From NCBI GenBank assembly GCA_050741255.1, contig JBOIEQ010000053.1, positions 1 to 26,539 of the forward strand: DNA of 26,539 nt, given 5' to 3'. The position numbers and the translations under genes were made by a program. Below the pieces are notes generated by a model. The model had not been told where the DNA came from. It made no database searches and saw only the letters and a program-made list of their open reading frames with translations. The stretch comes from CAZXNF01 sp050741255 (lineage in GTDB: Bacteria; Pseudomonadota; Gammaproteobacteria; Burkholderiales; SG8-41). Shown here in pieces: positions 8,048 through 20,759 of the stretch; position 1 is the first letter of the stretch; every line of letters starts with the position of its first letter.

Positions 8048-10285
8048 CTAGGATTTCACCGCCGACCTGCGCGCGGCCGGGACCCCGCTTTCAAGCACCT
8101 GGCGGCGCATGCGCATGCGGGCCGCATCCAGGAGCATGCGCCCCGCCCAGCGATAGACGTTGAACTCCTGGATGAGCCCGCGCATGCTCCGCATCCGGTT
8201 GTGCTGCTCCTGGTCCGGCATCGTGAGCGCGCCATGCAGCGCGGCCGCACACTGATCGACATCGTAGGGATTGACGATGAGCGCCTCGACCAGTTCACGG
8301 GAGGCGCCGGCGAACTGACTGAGAATGAGCACGCCGCGCTCGTCGTCACGGCAGGCGACAAACTCCTTGGCGACCAGATTCATGCCGTCGTGGAGGCTCG
8401 ACACGAAACACAGATTGGCCGCGCGGAAGCATTCGTACACCTCATCCGAATCGTAGTGTTCGACCTTCAGCAGGATCGGTTGCCAGTCATCGCGACCGAA
8501 ACGGTCATTGATGCGCTGCGCCAGCGCACGGGCCCGAAGCTCGAAGTGCTGATATTCCTCGATCGACGAGCGGGACGGCGCGGCAATCTGCAGGAAGCTG
8601 AAACGCCCGATCCACTCCGGATGCATCTCCAGCAGCCGCTCGACCGCGAGAAACCGCTCGAGTATCCCCTTGGTGTAGTCGAGACGGTCGACCCCGACGC
8701 CCAGCCGAACGCCGGGCGCGAGGGAAAAGGCGGTCTGCAGCGCCCGCCTGCACTCCGCCACCGATTTGGCGAACACCGTGTCGGGCAGGGGCCAGGCGAT
8801 CGAGATCGGATAGCGCCGCACCGCCGTCAACTCGCCGCCGTACGAAATGTTGAACGATTCCCGGTCGACTCGGGCCTCAAGGAAGCGGTCGGCCGTATCC
8901 AGAAAGTTGTTGCAATGAAACTGGGTGTGAAACCCGAGAATGTCGGCGCCCAGCATGCCTTCGAGGATCTCTTCCCGCCACGGACAGATGCCGAAGGTCT
9001 CCGGATTGGGCCACGGGATATGCCAGAACATGATGACGGTGGCCGCGGGCAAACGCTCGTGGATGAGCCGCGGGAGCAGGGCAAAGTGGTAATCCTGCAC
9101 GAGCACGATCGGGTCGGGACGCTTGGCTTCGTGCGCAACCGCGTCGGCAAACCGGCGGTTGACGGCCTGGTACATTTTCCAGTCCTTGCTCTTGAACGTG
9201 GGCCTGACGTGGGCGATATGGCACAGCGGCCAGATGCCCTCGTTGGAGAATCCGTAGTAATACCCCTGCTCTTCCTCCGGGCTCATCCAGATCCGGCGGA
9301 TCGCGTACGCGGGACGCCCCGGCGGCACCCTCACGCGGTCGTGGGCGTCGACCGTTTCCCGGTCCGCGCTCCCGGCACCGTGCGCGATCCACGTCCCGGA
9401 GCAGGCACGCATGACGGGCTCGAGGGCGGTGACCAGGCCGCTGGCCGGCCGCCGCACCTCGACCCAGTCCCCGTCGTGCACGTGGATGTACGGCTCGCGG
9501 TTCGACACGATCAGGACTGCTTCGCCCTTCAGCTCGTCCCGCAGGATGAGCCGGAGAGACTCGGAGGTCCAGTTGGTTTGCGCATCGTCCCGCGTCCTGC
9601 GGTCGGCTTCGAGCTCCCGCACCAGCGCCTGCAGATCCTTGGCGACGGGCCGCAGCTCACGCAATTCTGGTGCGTCCGAGGGGCGCCGGAACTGTGCGGT
9701 GCTGATGAGCTTCTTGAGCCCTTGCATCCAGCCGCGGAAGCTGAGTTCGGCAACAGCCACCGTCACGATGGAAACAACCGCCGCGATGCCGGCGAACAGG
9801 TAAAACAGGTAGCGTTTGGTGTCCTCGCTGCGCCGCTGCACGAAACTCATGTCGTGAACGAGGATGAGGGATCCAAAAACCTGATTTTCGTTTTTCACCT
9901 GTACGTCGCCAACATGTACGGGGCCCCGCTTCAGATGGGCGATCCAGCTCGCCGTGGCGCCCTCGCTGTGATCGGCACACGCGAGCCCGTCCGGGAAAGC
10001 CACGGAACGGTAGACCAGCTTGCCGGAGGGATCGCAGAACGCCGCGGCATACAGGCGTTCATCCTGGGTAAGGGTGGCCAGAAAACGCTTGACCTCGCTG
10101 CCGCGTCCCGCCTGTACGGACGCGTAAAGCTGTTCCTGGACCGTACTGGTGATGAGCGTCGAACGGATGTCCAGGTCGCGGACAAACCAGCGCAGCGTCA
10201 ACTGATCCACGAGCGGCGTCACGGCGTAGGCCATGACGGCGAGGACCAGTGCCAGCGGCACGATGAACCGCAGTGAAAGTCTCAA
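8048..10285 (-). CDS. otsA: Membrane-anchored trehalose-6-phosphate synthase (OtsA, GT20) with N-terminal sensor-like module
   Basis: This 745-aa protein carries a GT20 catalytic domain (about 256-725) that transfers glucose from a nucleotide sugar to glucose 6-phosphate. Motifs include VQDYHFALLP (397 on), FWHIPWPNPE, GVDRLDYTKG (531-540), LHDGMNLVAKE (631-641) and LSQFAGASREL. It is about 270 residues longer than Escherichia coli OtsA because of an N-terminal module. This has a membrane helix (about 7-24), a region of about 130 residues expected outside the membrane, a second helix (about 159-181) and a charged HAMP-like or coiled segment (182-235). The acceptor-side loop reads GTWIAHGAGSAD instead of the usual W-F-G-W-S type. 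The start is TTG at 10285, preceded by GGAAGGA; no in-frame ATG fits. It is the first gene of the trehalose operon. Confidence 0.9.
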   Translation of the reverse strand: MRLSLRFIVPLALVLAVMAYAVTPLVDQLTLRWFVRDLDIRSTLITSTVQEQLYASVQAGRGSEVKRFLATLTQDERLYAAAFCDPSGKLVYRSVAFPDGLACADHSEGATASWIAHLKRGPVHVGDVQVKNENQVFGSLILVHDMSFVQRRSEDTKRYLFYLFAGIAAVVSIVTVAVAELSFRGWMQGLKKLISTAQFRRPSDAPELRELRPVAKDLQALVRELEADRRTRDDAQTNWTSESLRLILRDELKGEAVLIVSNREPYIHVHDGDWVEVRRPASGLVTALEPVMRACSGTWIAHGAGSADRETVDAHDRVRVPPGRPAYAIRRIWMSPEEEQGYYYGFSNEGIWPLCHIAHVRPTFKSKDWKMYQAVNRRFADAVAHEAKRPDPIVLVQDYHFALLPRLIHERLPAATVIMFWHIPWPNPETFGICPWREEILEGMLGADILGFHTQFHCNNFLDTADRFLEARVDRESFNISYGGELTAVRRYPISIAWPLPDTVFAKSVAECRRALQTAFSLAPGVRLGVGVDRLDYTKGILERFLAVERLLEMHPEWIGRFSFLQIAAPSRSSIEEYQHFELRARALAQRINDRFGRDDWQPILLKVEHYDSDEVYECFRAANLCFVSSLHDGMNLVAKEFVACRDDERGVLILSQFAGASRELVEALIVNPYDVDQCAAALHGALTMPDQEQHNRMRSMRGLIQEFNVYRWAGRMLLDAARMRMRRQVLESGVPAARRSAVKS

Positions 10286-10349
10286 CTGAAGCGTCCTTCC
10301 AAGCCTATGTTTGGGGGCCCGTGGTGCGCCCTGGAGATTTCACCGAAGC

Positions 10350-10366
10350 CGCATTGGACCAATGCG
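10350..10366. promoter_or_regulatory. 17-bp perfect palindrome upstream of otsA (candidate operator)
   Basis: CGCATTGG and CCAATGCG face each other around a single central A, 65 bases upstream of the otsA start and 52 bases beyond the end of the ABM gene. The one-base centre and absence of a T-run make a terminator unlikely, while an 8+8 dyad of this kind suits a dimeric repressor or activator. The protein that would bind is unknown. Confidence 0.4.
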
Positions 10367-10417
10367 TGCCCGATTGCGCTGTCGGACACGTCTTACACCG
10401 AGGCCGGGGCCGCAAGC

Positions 10418-10711
10418 TCAGGCGGGCGCCCGCCGCGTCCAGGCATGCACGACCTTGGCGGTCAGCATCTCCTTCACCGCCGCATCGAACGAGCGGAAGT
10501 GCGGCGTGGCCCGGTGCGCGTCGAAGGCCGCACGGTCGTCGTAGAGTTCGTAGAGGAACACCACCCCCGGTCGTCCCGGATCGGTGCACACGTCGAACTG
10601 GCGGCAGCCCGCCTCCGTTTCCCGCGACAACCGCGCGTTCACCAGCATCAGCGGCAGAAACGCGTCGAATGCCTCCGGCCGTACGGTGAACTCCACGGTA
10701 ATGACGTACAT
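10418..10711 (-). CDS. Antibiotic biosynthesis monooxygenase (ABM) domain protein
   Basis: This 97-aa protein begins MYVITVEFTVRPEAFDAF and continues with 'NARLSRETEAGCRQFDVCTDPGRPGVVFLYELYDDRAAFDAHRATPHF' (read in segments, about residues 24-71), the standard single ABM ferredoxin-like fold. Members are small dimeric cofactorless monooxygenases acting on quinols or similar, or are simply uncharacterised. The start at 10711 has GAGGAA just upstream; an ATG four codons earlier would lack a site. It stands alone between otsA and uvrA, and there is a 132-base gap before otsA, so it may share or be separate from that operon's promoter. Confidence 0.8.
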   Translation of the reverse strand: MYVITVEFTVRPEAFDAFLPLMLVNARLSRETEAGCRQFDVCTDPGRPGVVFLYELYDDRAAFDAHRATPHFRSFDAAVKEMLTAKVVHAWTRRAPA

Positions 10712-10862
10712 CAAATTCCTCATAACTGTAGGTGCGGGGGAACGGCAATAGCAGCGCCGCCAACAGGGTTGAAGAAAGATTGACAGCGTAGCACTGAAGG
10801 CGAAACGGACACCGCACGGCGTCACCTGACAAGTTCCCGCCCGCCGGCAACGGGAGCGCCGG

Positions 10863-10868
10863 TAGAAT
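10863..10868 (+). promoter_or_regulatory. Possible -10 element of the uvrA promoter
   Basis: TAGAAT stands 35 bases before the uvrA ATG in otherwise very GC-rich DNA. No good -35 hexamer is found at 16-18 bases upstream, and I see no clear LexA box (CTGT-N8-ACAG) in 10712-10903. The call rests on the -10 alone. Confidence 0.28.
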
Positions 10869-10903
10869 CGACACCCCGCACCGCAGCACCCGCCTCCCGT
10901 CGC

Positions 10904-16573
<5,670 letters not shown>

Positions 16574-16576
16574 ATA

Positions 16577-16604
16577 GCGCGGAACGATTCGCTATACTCC
16601 GCGC
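16577..16604 (+). promoter_or_regulatory. Promoter-like TATACT flanked by an inverted repeat, upstream of the PaaK-like gene
   Basis: GCGCGGA (16577-16583) and TCCGCGC (16598-16604) form a 7-bp inverted repeat with a 14-base centre. TATACT (16593-16598) is a good -10 hexamer within it, sharing one base with the right arm. It begins 4 bases after the uvrA stop and ends 4 bases before the next ATG. From such a -10, transcription would begin close to the ATG, giving a leaderless or nearly leaderless mRNA. No convincing -35 is visible. The repeat could be an operator or a weak terminator for uvrA. Confidence 0.35.
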
Positions 16605-16608
16605 GATC

Positions 16609-17988
16609 ATGCCCGCGTGGAAAAGCAGCGTCCCCGGTATCGCGTGGCCGGCGCTGCCGGCGCCGCAGGGCGCGGCTCTGCTCGCGCTGCAGTACCAGTT
16701 CGCGCAAAGCGAACGCCTGGCCCCCGCCGCATTGCAGGCGCAACAGTTCCGCCAATTGCGCGCGGTCGTCACCCATGCGATGAAAACGGTGCCCTGGCAC
16801 CGCGAACGCCTCGCGGCCGCCGGCCTGGCGCCCGATCGCGACATCGACCCGCAGGCGCTGCGCCGCATCCCGCTCATGACCCGCCGCGATGTCCAGGCGG
16901 CGGGCAACGCGCTGCTGTCCACTGCCATTCCTCCGGATCATGGCCGGCCGGTGGAGTACCGGACCGGGGGATCGACCGGCGAGCCGGTGAGCATGCTCGG
17001 GACCGAACTCAACCGCCTTTTTTGGCTGGCGTTTACCCTGCGCGATCATCTGTGGCACCGGCGCGACTTCGCGGGGACCCTGTGCGCCATCCGCAGCCGC
17101 GTGGACGACCGCGTGCAACCCGGCTGGGGCACCGCCACGGACAACGTGGCGGCGACGGGCCCCTGCGCGATCCTCAACATCACGGCCGACACCGGACGGC
17201 AGCTCGAATGGCTGCAGCAGCACGCGGGCGCTTATCTGCTCACGCATCCGGTCAACGTCCGCGCGCTCGCCCATTATTCGCTGCAGCACGGCATCCGGTT
17301 GCCGCAGCTGAAGGAAGTCCGCACCTTCGGCGAGACGGTCACGGACGATCTGCGCGCGCTGTGCCGCGAAGCCTGGAATGTCCCCCTGACCGACAGCTAC
17401 AGCGCCGAGGAAACCGGCTACCTCGCCTTGCAGTGCCCCGAACAGGGCCGCTATCACGTGCAGGCGGAGAACGTGATTGTCGAGCTGCTCGATGACGCCG
17501 GCCAACCCTGCGCACCGGGCACGACCGGACGCGTCGTGGTGACGCCGCTGCACAACTTCGCGATGCCGCTGTTCCGCTACGTCCTCGGCGACTACGCGGA
17601 AGCCGGGGAAGCCTGTCCCTGCGGCCGCGGCCTGCCGGTCCTCGCGCGCATCCTCGGCCGCAGCCGCCACATGTTCGTGCTGCCCGGCGGGCGGCGCTAC
17701 TTTCCGAGCTCGCCGATCATCCGCTCGGCCGGCGTCGCGCCGATCCAGCAGATTCAGCTCGTCCAGCACACGCTGGAGCGCGTCGAGGCGCGCTTCGTCG
17801 CCGAACGCGCACTGCAGCCCGACGAGGAACGCGGGATGACGGCCGCGATCCAGGACGCGCTGGGTCATCCTTTCACCATCACCCTCTCGCCGGTGACCGA
17901 CATTCCGCGGTCGACCAGCATGAAATTCGACGCCTTCGTCTGCCGCATTCCCGTTGACGAAGACACTCACGCAAGAGCGCCGTCATGA
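16609..17988 (+). CDS. Phenylacetate-CoA ligase (PaaK)-like adenylate-forming enzyme
   Basis: This 459-aa protein belongs to the PaaK/CapK/F390-synthetase branch of the ANL superfamily. These enzymes activate a carboxylate as acyl-AMP, often followed by transfer to CoA. The phosphate-binding loop is RTGGSTGEP (118-126). 'LTDSYSAEETGYLALQCPEQG' (in two parts) is the adenine-binding motif. 'FRYVLGDYAEAGEACPCGRGLPVL' contains the ribose-binding aspartate and a CPCG pair typical of the family. A lysine in 'STSMKFDAF' near the C terminus could be the catalytic one. No ribosome site is visible before the ATG. Its stop overlaps the next gene as ATGA. The acid substrate is unknown; nothing else of phenylacetate catabolism is nearby. 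Confidence 0.83.
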   Translation: MPAWKSSVPGIAWPALPAPQGAALLALQYQFAQSERLAPAALQAQQFRQLRAVVTHAMKTVPWHRERLAAAGLAPDRDIDPQALRRIPLMTRRDVQAAGNALLSTAIPPDHGRPVEYRTGGSTGEPVSMLGTELNRLFWLAFTLRDHLWHRRDFAGTLCAIRSRVDDRVQPGWGTATDNVAATGPCAILNITADTGRQLEWLQQHAGAYLLTHPVNVRALAHYSLQHGIRLPQLKEVRTFGETVTDDLRALCREAWNVPLTDSYSAEETGYLALQCPEQGRYHVQAENVIVELLDDAGQPCAPGTTGRVVVTPLHNFAMPLFRYVLGDYAEAGEACPCGRGLPVLARILGRSRHMFVLPGGRRYFPSSPIIRSAGVAPIQQIQLVQHTLERVEARFVAERALQPDEERGMTAAIQDALGHPFTITLSPVTDIPRSTSMKFDAFVCRIPVDEDTHARAPS

Positions 17989-18479
17989 CCGTTACCTTCC
18001 GCGACATGCAGCGCGCCGACCTCGACGCGGTGCTCGCCCTGCTCGCGCACTGGAACCTCGCGCCGTCCGCGCCGTCGGCGGAAAACCCGCATCCCGAACG
18101 TACCGAGTTCACGGTGGAGAACGCCACCGTCGCCGTCGACGGCGGACGCATCATCGGCGTGAACAGTTACATCGTCCTGTCGCCGACGGTCGCGGAAGGC
18201 GCGAGCTTCGCCGTCGCGCCCGCCTACCGGGGCCGGGGCATCGGCAAGCAATTGATCGATGCGAGCCGCCGCAAGATGTACCGCCGCGGCATTCGCACGA
18301 TCAAGAGCGAGGCCGACCGGCCCGAGGTGATTCGCATGTTCGTCGCGCGCGGCGCCCGCATCGTCGGCACGGTCCCCAAGCGCCACGCGTTCGGCTCGGC
18401 CGAGGCCGATCGCTGGACCGTGCTGGAGGTCGACCTCGATACCCTGCCCGAATTCGCCAAGGGAGGCGCCCGTGAGTAG
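17985..18479 (+). CDS. GNAT-family N-acetyltransferase
   Basis: This 164-aa protein has the single-domain GNAT fold. The acetyl-CoA pyrophosphate-binding motif is 'VAPAYRGRGIGKQLIDASRR' (R/Q-x-x-G-x-G type), followed by 'VIRMFVARGARIVGTVPKRHAFG', the typical third motif leading to the C-terminal strand. It should transfer an acetyl group from acetyl-CoA to an amine of an unknown substrate. The ATG overlaps the stop of the PaaK-like gene by four bases, and its own stop lies inside the next gene, so the three genes are translationally coupled. The acceptor cannot be predicted. Confidence 0.83.
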   Translation: MTVTFRDMQRADLDAVLALLAHWNLAPSAPSAENPHPERTEFTVENATVAVDGGRIIGVNSYIVLSPTVAEGASFAVAPAYRGRGIGKQLIDASRRKMYRRGIRTIKSEADRPEVIRMFVARGARIVGTVPKRHAFGSAEADRWTVLEVDLDTLPEFAKGGARE

Positions 18480-18837
18480 CCCCGTCAAAATCGTCCTGCT
18501 CGTCGTCGGCCTGTTCGTCGCCTGGCACTTCAGCGGCGGCAGGACCGAAAACGTCGCCGCGAAACTCGCGCCCGGCAACGAGGTCGTGATGTATTCACTT
18601 ACTACCTGCGGCTACTGCACGCAGAAGCGCGGCCAGCTCACCGCCGCCGGCATTCCCTTTACGGAAATCTTTCTGGACAAGGACGAGGCGCAACATCGGA
18701 AATTCGGCGAACTGCTCGCCGCGAACAACGTCCCGCCCGGCGGCGTGGGCACGCCTTCCTTCGTGGTCAACGGCGAGCTGATGCTGAACAACCCGCGCAT
18801 GGACGAACTCAAGCGCCGGCTGAAGTACAAGGGCTGA
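18472..18837 (+). CDS. Membrane-anchored glutaredoxin-like protein
   Basis: This 121-aa protein has one N-terminal membrane helix (about 5-20, 'VKIVLLVVGLFVAWHF') and a glutaredoxin/thioredoxin-fold domain. The redox motif is TTCGYCTQ (C46 and C49), and the cis-proline loop is GTPSFVVNG. Orientation of the helix (few positive charges before it) does not settle which side of the membrane the domain faces. It likely reduces disulfides or glutathione mixed disulfides. The start is GTG at 18472, 8 bases inside the preceding GNAT gene; this start gives the full anchor. Its TGA is immediately followed by the stop codon of the convergent TctC gene, with no bases between. Confidence 0.82.
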   Translation: MSSPVKIVLLVVGLFVAWHFSGGRTENVAAKLAPGNEVVMYSLTTCGYCTQKRGQLTAAGIPFTEIFLDKDEAQHRKFGELLAANNVPPGGVGTPSFVVNGELMLNNPRMDELKRRLKYKG

Positions 18838-19797
18838 TCAGTCGACCTTCGCGCCGGACCGCTTCACCACCTCCACCCACTTCACGTACTCCTTCTTCGC
18901 CAGCGCGCCGAATTCCTCCGGCGTGCTGCCGACGCAGCGGTTGCCGACGACCGTCAGTTTCTCGACCAGCGTCGGCGCCACGCAGGCCTTGTTCACCTCC
19001 GCGTTCAGCCGCGTCACGACGGCCTTGGGGGTTTTCGCGGGCAGCACGACGCCGGTCCAGACCGTCACGTCGTAACCGGGCACCCCCGCTTCGGCGATCG
19101 TCGGCAGTTCCGGAAAATTGCTCGCGCGCGTGGTGCCGGTCACGGCCAGCGCGCGCACCTTGCCCGCTTTCGCGTGCGGTGTGATCGAGGTCAGGTTGTC
19201 GAAGATCATGCTGGTCTGGCCGGCGATCAGCTCGGTCAGCGCGACCGTCACCGCCTTGTAGGGAATGTGGCGCATCTGCACGCCGGTCATCTGCTTGAAC
19301 AGCTCGCCCGACAGGTGGATGGTGGTGCCGTTGCCCGACGACGCGAAGGTCATTACATCCGGATTCTTCTTGCCGTAGTCGATTAGCTCGCGCACCGACT
19401 TCACCGGCAGCGCGTTGGTCACCGCGAGCAGGTTCTGCGAGCTGGTCATCCAGGCGACGGGCTGCAGGTCGCGCCCGATCTGGAAATCCCAATTGGGAAT
19501 CAGCGCGCGGTTGATGGCCAGGAGCGGCGTGTTGCCGTAGCCGATGGTGTAGCCGTCGGGCGGCGCCGCGACCATCATTTCCATGCCGATGCGCCCGCTC
19601 GCGCCGGCGCGGTTGTCCACCACCACCTGCTGGCCCATCTGCTTCGTCAGCTCGACCGCCAGCAGACGCGCCAGCACGTCGGCGCCACCGCCCGCGGCCG
19701 AGGGCACGATGTAGCGGATGGGCTTGTCGGGAAACTGGGCCTGTGCGGCCAGCGCGGTCCACGCCAGCAGGGCAACGGCAATACGACGGAAGGACAT
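18838..19797 (-). CDS. Tripartite tricarboxylate transporter substrate-binding protein (TctC/Bug family)
   Basis: This 319-aa exported protein has a signal peptide 'MSFRRIAVALLAWTALAAQA', cut near residue 20, then 'FPDKPIRYIVPSAAGGGADVLARLLA'-type Bug family start (in two stretches) and 'VVVDNRAGASGRIGMEMM', 'PPDGYTIGYGN', 'HIPYKA' and 'TSMIFDNL', all standard for the family. These periplasmic proteins capture carboxylates or other small molecules. No tctA/tctB membrane genes are next to it, as is usual for the many orphan Bug genes of Burkholderiales. The ATG at 19797 has GAGG upstream and starts the signal peptide; the open frame extends further upstream without support. Confidence 0.92.
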   Translation of the reverse strand: MSFRRIAVALLAWTALAAQAQFPDKPIRYIVPSAAGGGADVLARLLAVELTKQMGQQVVVDNRAGASGRIGMEMMVAAPPDGYTIGYGNTPLLAINRALIPNWDFQIGRDLQPVAWMTSSQNLLAVTNALPVKSVRELIDYGKKNPDVMTFASSGNGTTIHLSGELFKQMTGVQMRHIPYKAVTVALTELIAGQTSMIFDNLTSITPHAKAGKVRALAVTGTTRASNFPELPTIAEAGVPGYDVTVWTGVVLPAKTPKAVVTRLNAEVNKACVAPTLVEKLTVVGNRCVGSTPEEFGALAKKEYVKWVEVVKRSGAKVD

Positions 19798-19833
19798 GGC
19801 AACCTCGCGGGAAGGAAAGAAAACGTTCACGCG

Positions 19834-19864
19834 ATCATACCGCGCCCCGCCCGCCAGACGACAA
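19834..19864 (-). promoter_or_regulatory. Possible promoter of the TctC/Bug gene
   Basis: On the minus strand TTGTCG (19864-19859) and TATGAT (19839-19834) are separated by 19 bases, which is longer than ideal. TATGAT matches the -10 consensus at five of six positions and would give a leader of about 30 bases before the ATG at 19797. Confidence 0.33.
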
Positions 19865-19874
19865 CGCGACGGCG

Positions 19875-20717
19875 CTATTCCCCCGCCAGCCAGCGCACCT
19901 GCGTCCCGCCCTTGCCCTCCGTCGACAGCACCGGCCACAGCCATTCGACGATCCGCTTCGCGGTCTTCTCGAAACCGAACGGCGGGTTGGCGACGAGCAT
20001 CCCGGTGCCGCGCAGGCTATCGCGCCAGTGCAGGGGTTTCACCGACAGCTCGATCTGCAGCAGCTTCGGGATGCGCGCGGCGGCAAGCCCGCGCTCGAAA
20101 GCCTGCATGGGCGCCGGCTCCATCAGGGGATACCACAGCGCGTAGACGCCGGTGGCGAAACGGCGATGCGCCGCGGCGAAGGCCCGCCGCATGCGGTCGA
20201 ACTCCTGCGCGCGGTCGAACGCGGAATCGACGAACACCAGTCCGCGCCGCTCCTTCGGCGGCAGGAAGGCCTTCAGCCCTTCGTAGGCGTCCATGCGCCG
20301 CACCTGCACCTGGCGGTCGCGCCCGAACAGGGTCTCCAGCGCCTCGTGGTCCGTCTTGTTCAGCTCCGTCAGCGCCATACGGTCGTCGGCCCGCAGCAAC
20401 TGGCGGATGAGCAGCGGCGAACCCGGATAGTGACGCAGCTTGCCGTCGGGATTCTCCGCCCGCACGGCGTCGAGGTACGGCGCCACCTCGGGCGGCACGT
20501 CCTTGCGCTCCCAGGCAAGCGCAATACCCTGCAGGTGTTCCTTGTTCTGCTGCGCCCAGCGATGGGCGAAGTCGTAACGGCCGCTGCCGGCATGCGTGTC
20601 GAGGCAGAAAAAGGGCTTGTCCTTCTGCGCGAGCGCGCGCACGAGCTGCACGAGCAGCGCGTGCTTGAAGACGTCCGCGAAATTGCCGGCGTGGAACTGG
20701 TGGCGGTAGGCGAGCAT
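19875..20717 (-). CDS. rlmJ: RlmJ-family 23S rRNA adenine N6-methyltransferase with altered catalytic motif
   Basis: This 280-aa protein matches RlmJ (23S rRNA m6A2030 methyltransferase) along its length. It starts MLAYRHQFHAGNFADVFKH and has the SAM-binding LDTHAGSGRY (39-48), 'YPGSPLLIRQLLR', 'ELNKTDHEAL', 'RRFATGVYALWYPLM', 'LQIELSV' and 'GMLVANPPF'. In Escherichia coli RlmJ the catalytic motif IV is DPPY starting at D164. Here position 164 is also Asp but the motif reads DSAF. Activity may therefore be changed or lost, or this may be a subgroup that tolerates the change. A minus-strand TACTAT (20732-20727) lies nine bases before the ATG, suggesting a very short or absent leader. Confidence 0.85.
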   Translation of the reverse strand: MLAYRHQFHAGNFADVFKHALLVQLVRALAQKDKPFFCLDTHAGSGRYDFAHRWAQQNKEHLQGIALAWERKDVPPEVAPYLDAVRAENPDGKLRHYPGSPLLIRQLLRADDRMALTELNKTDHEALETLFGRDRQVQVRRMDAYEGLKAFLPPKERRGLVFVDSAFDRAQEFDRMRRAFAAAHRRFATGVYALWYPLMEPAPMQAFERGLAAARIPKLLQIELSVKPLHWRDSLRGTGMLVANPPFGFEKTAKRIVEWLWPVLSTEGKGGTQVRWLAGE

Positions 20718-20759
20718 GCGGCCCGCATAGTAACAGCGGACGCGCGCGGATCGTCCTGG

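Noticed and set aside
7946..10276. Open frame of 776 codons opposite otsA
   Set aside because: It is a mirror frame of a strong OtsA/GT20 gene; no domain is recognisable in it.
10712..10903. LexA (SOS) box upstream of uvrA
   Set aside because: I looked for CTGT-N8-ACAG. CTGT occurs near 10725 and ACAG near 10778, but they are not at the right spacing.
18838..19944. Longer TctC/Bug protein starting at 19944
   Set aside because: The extra 49 residues lack any family similarity and would hide the signal peptide. The ATG at 19797 has a ribosome site.
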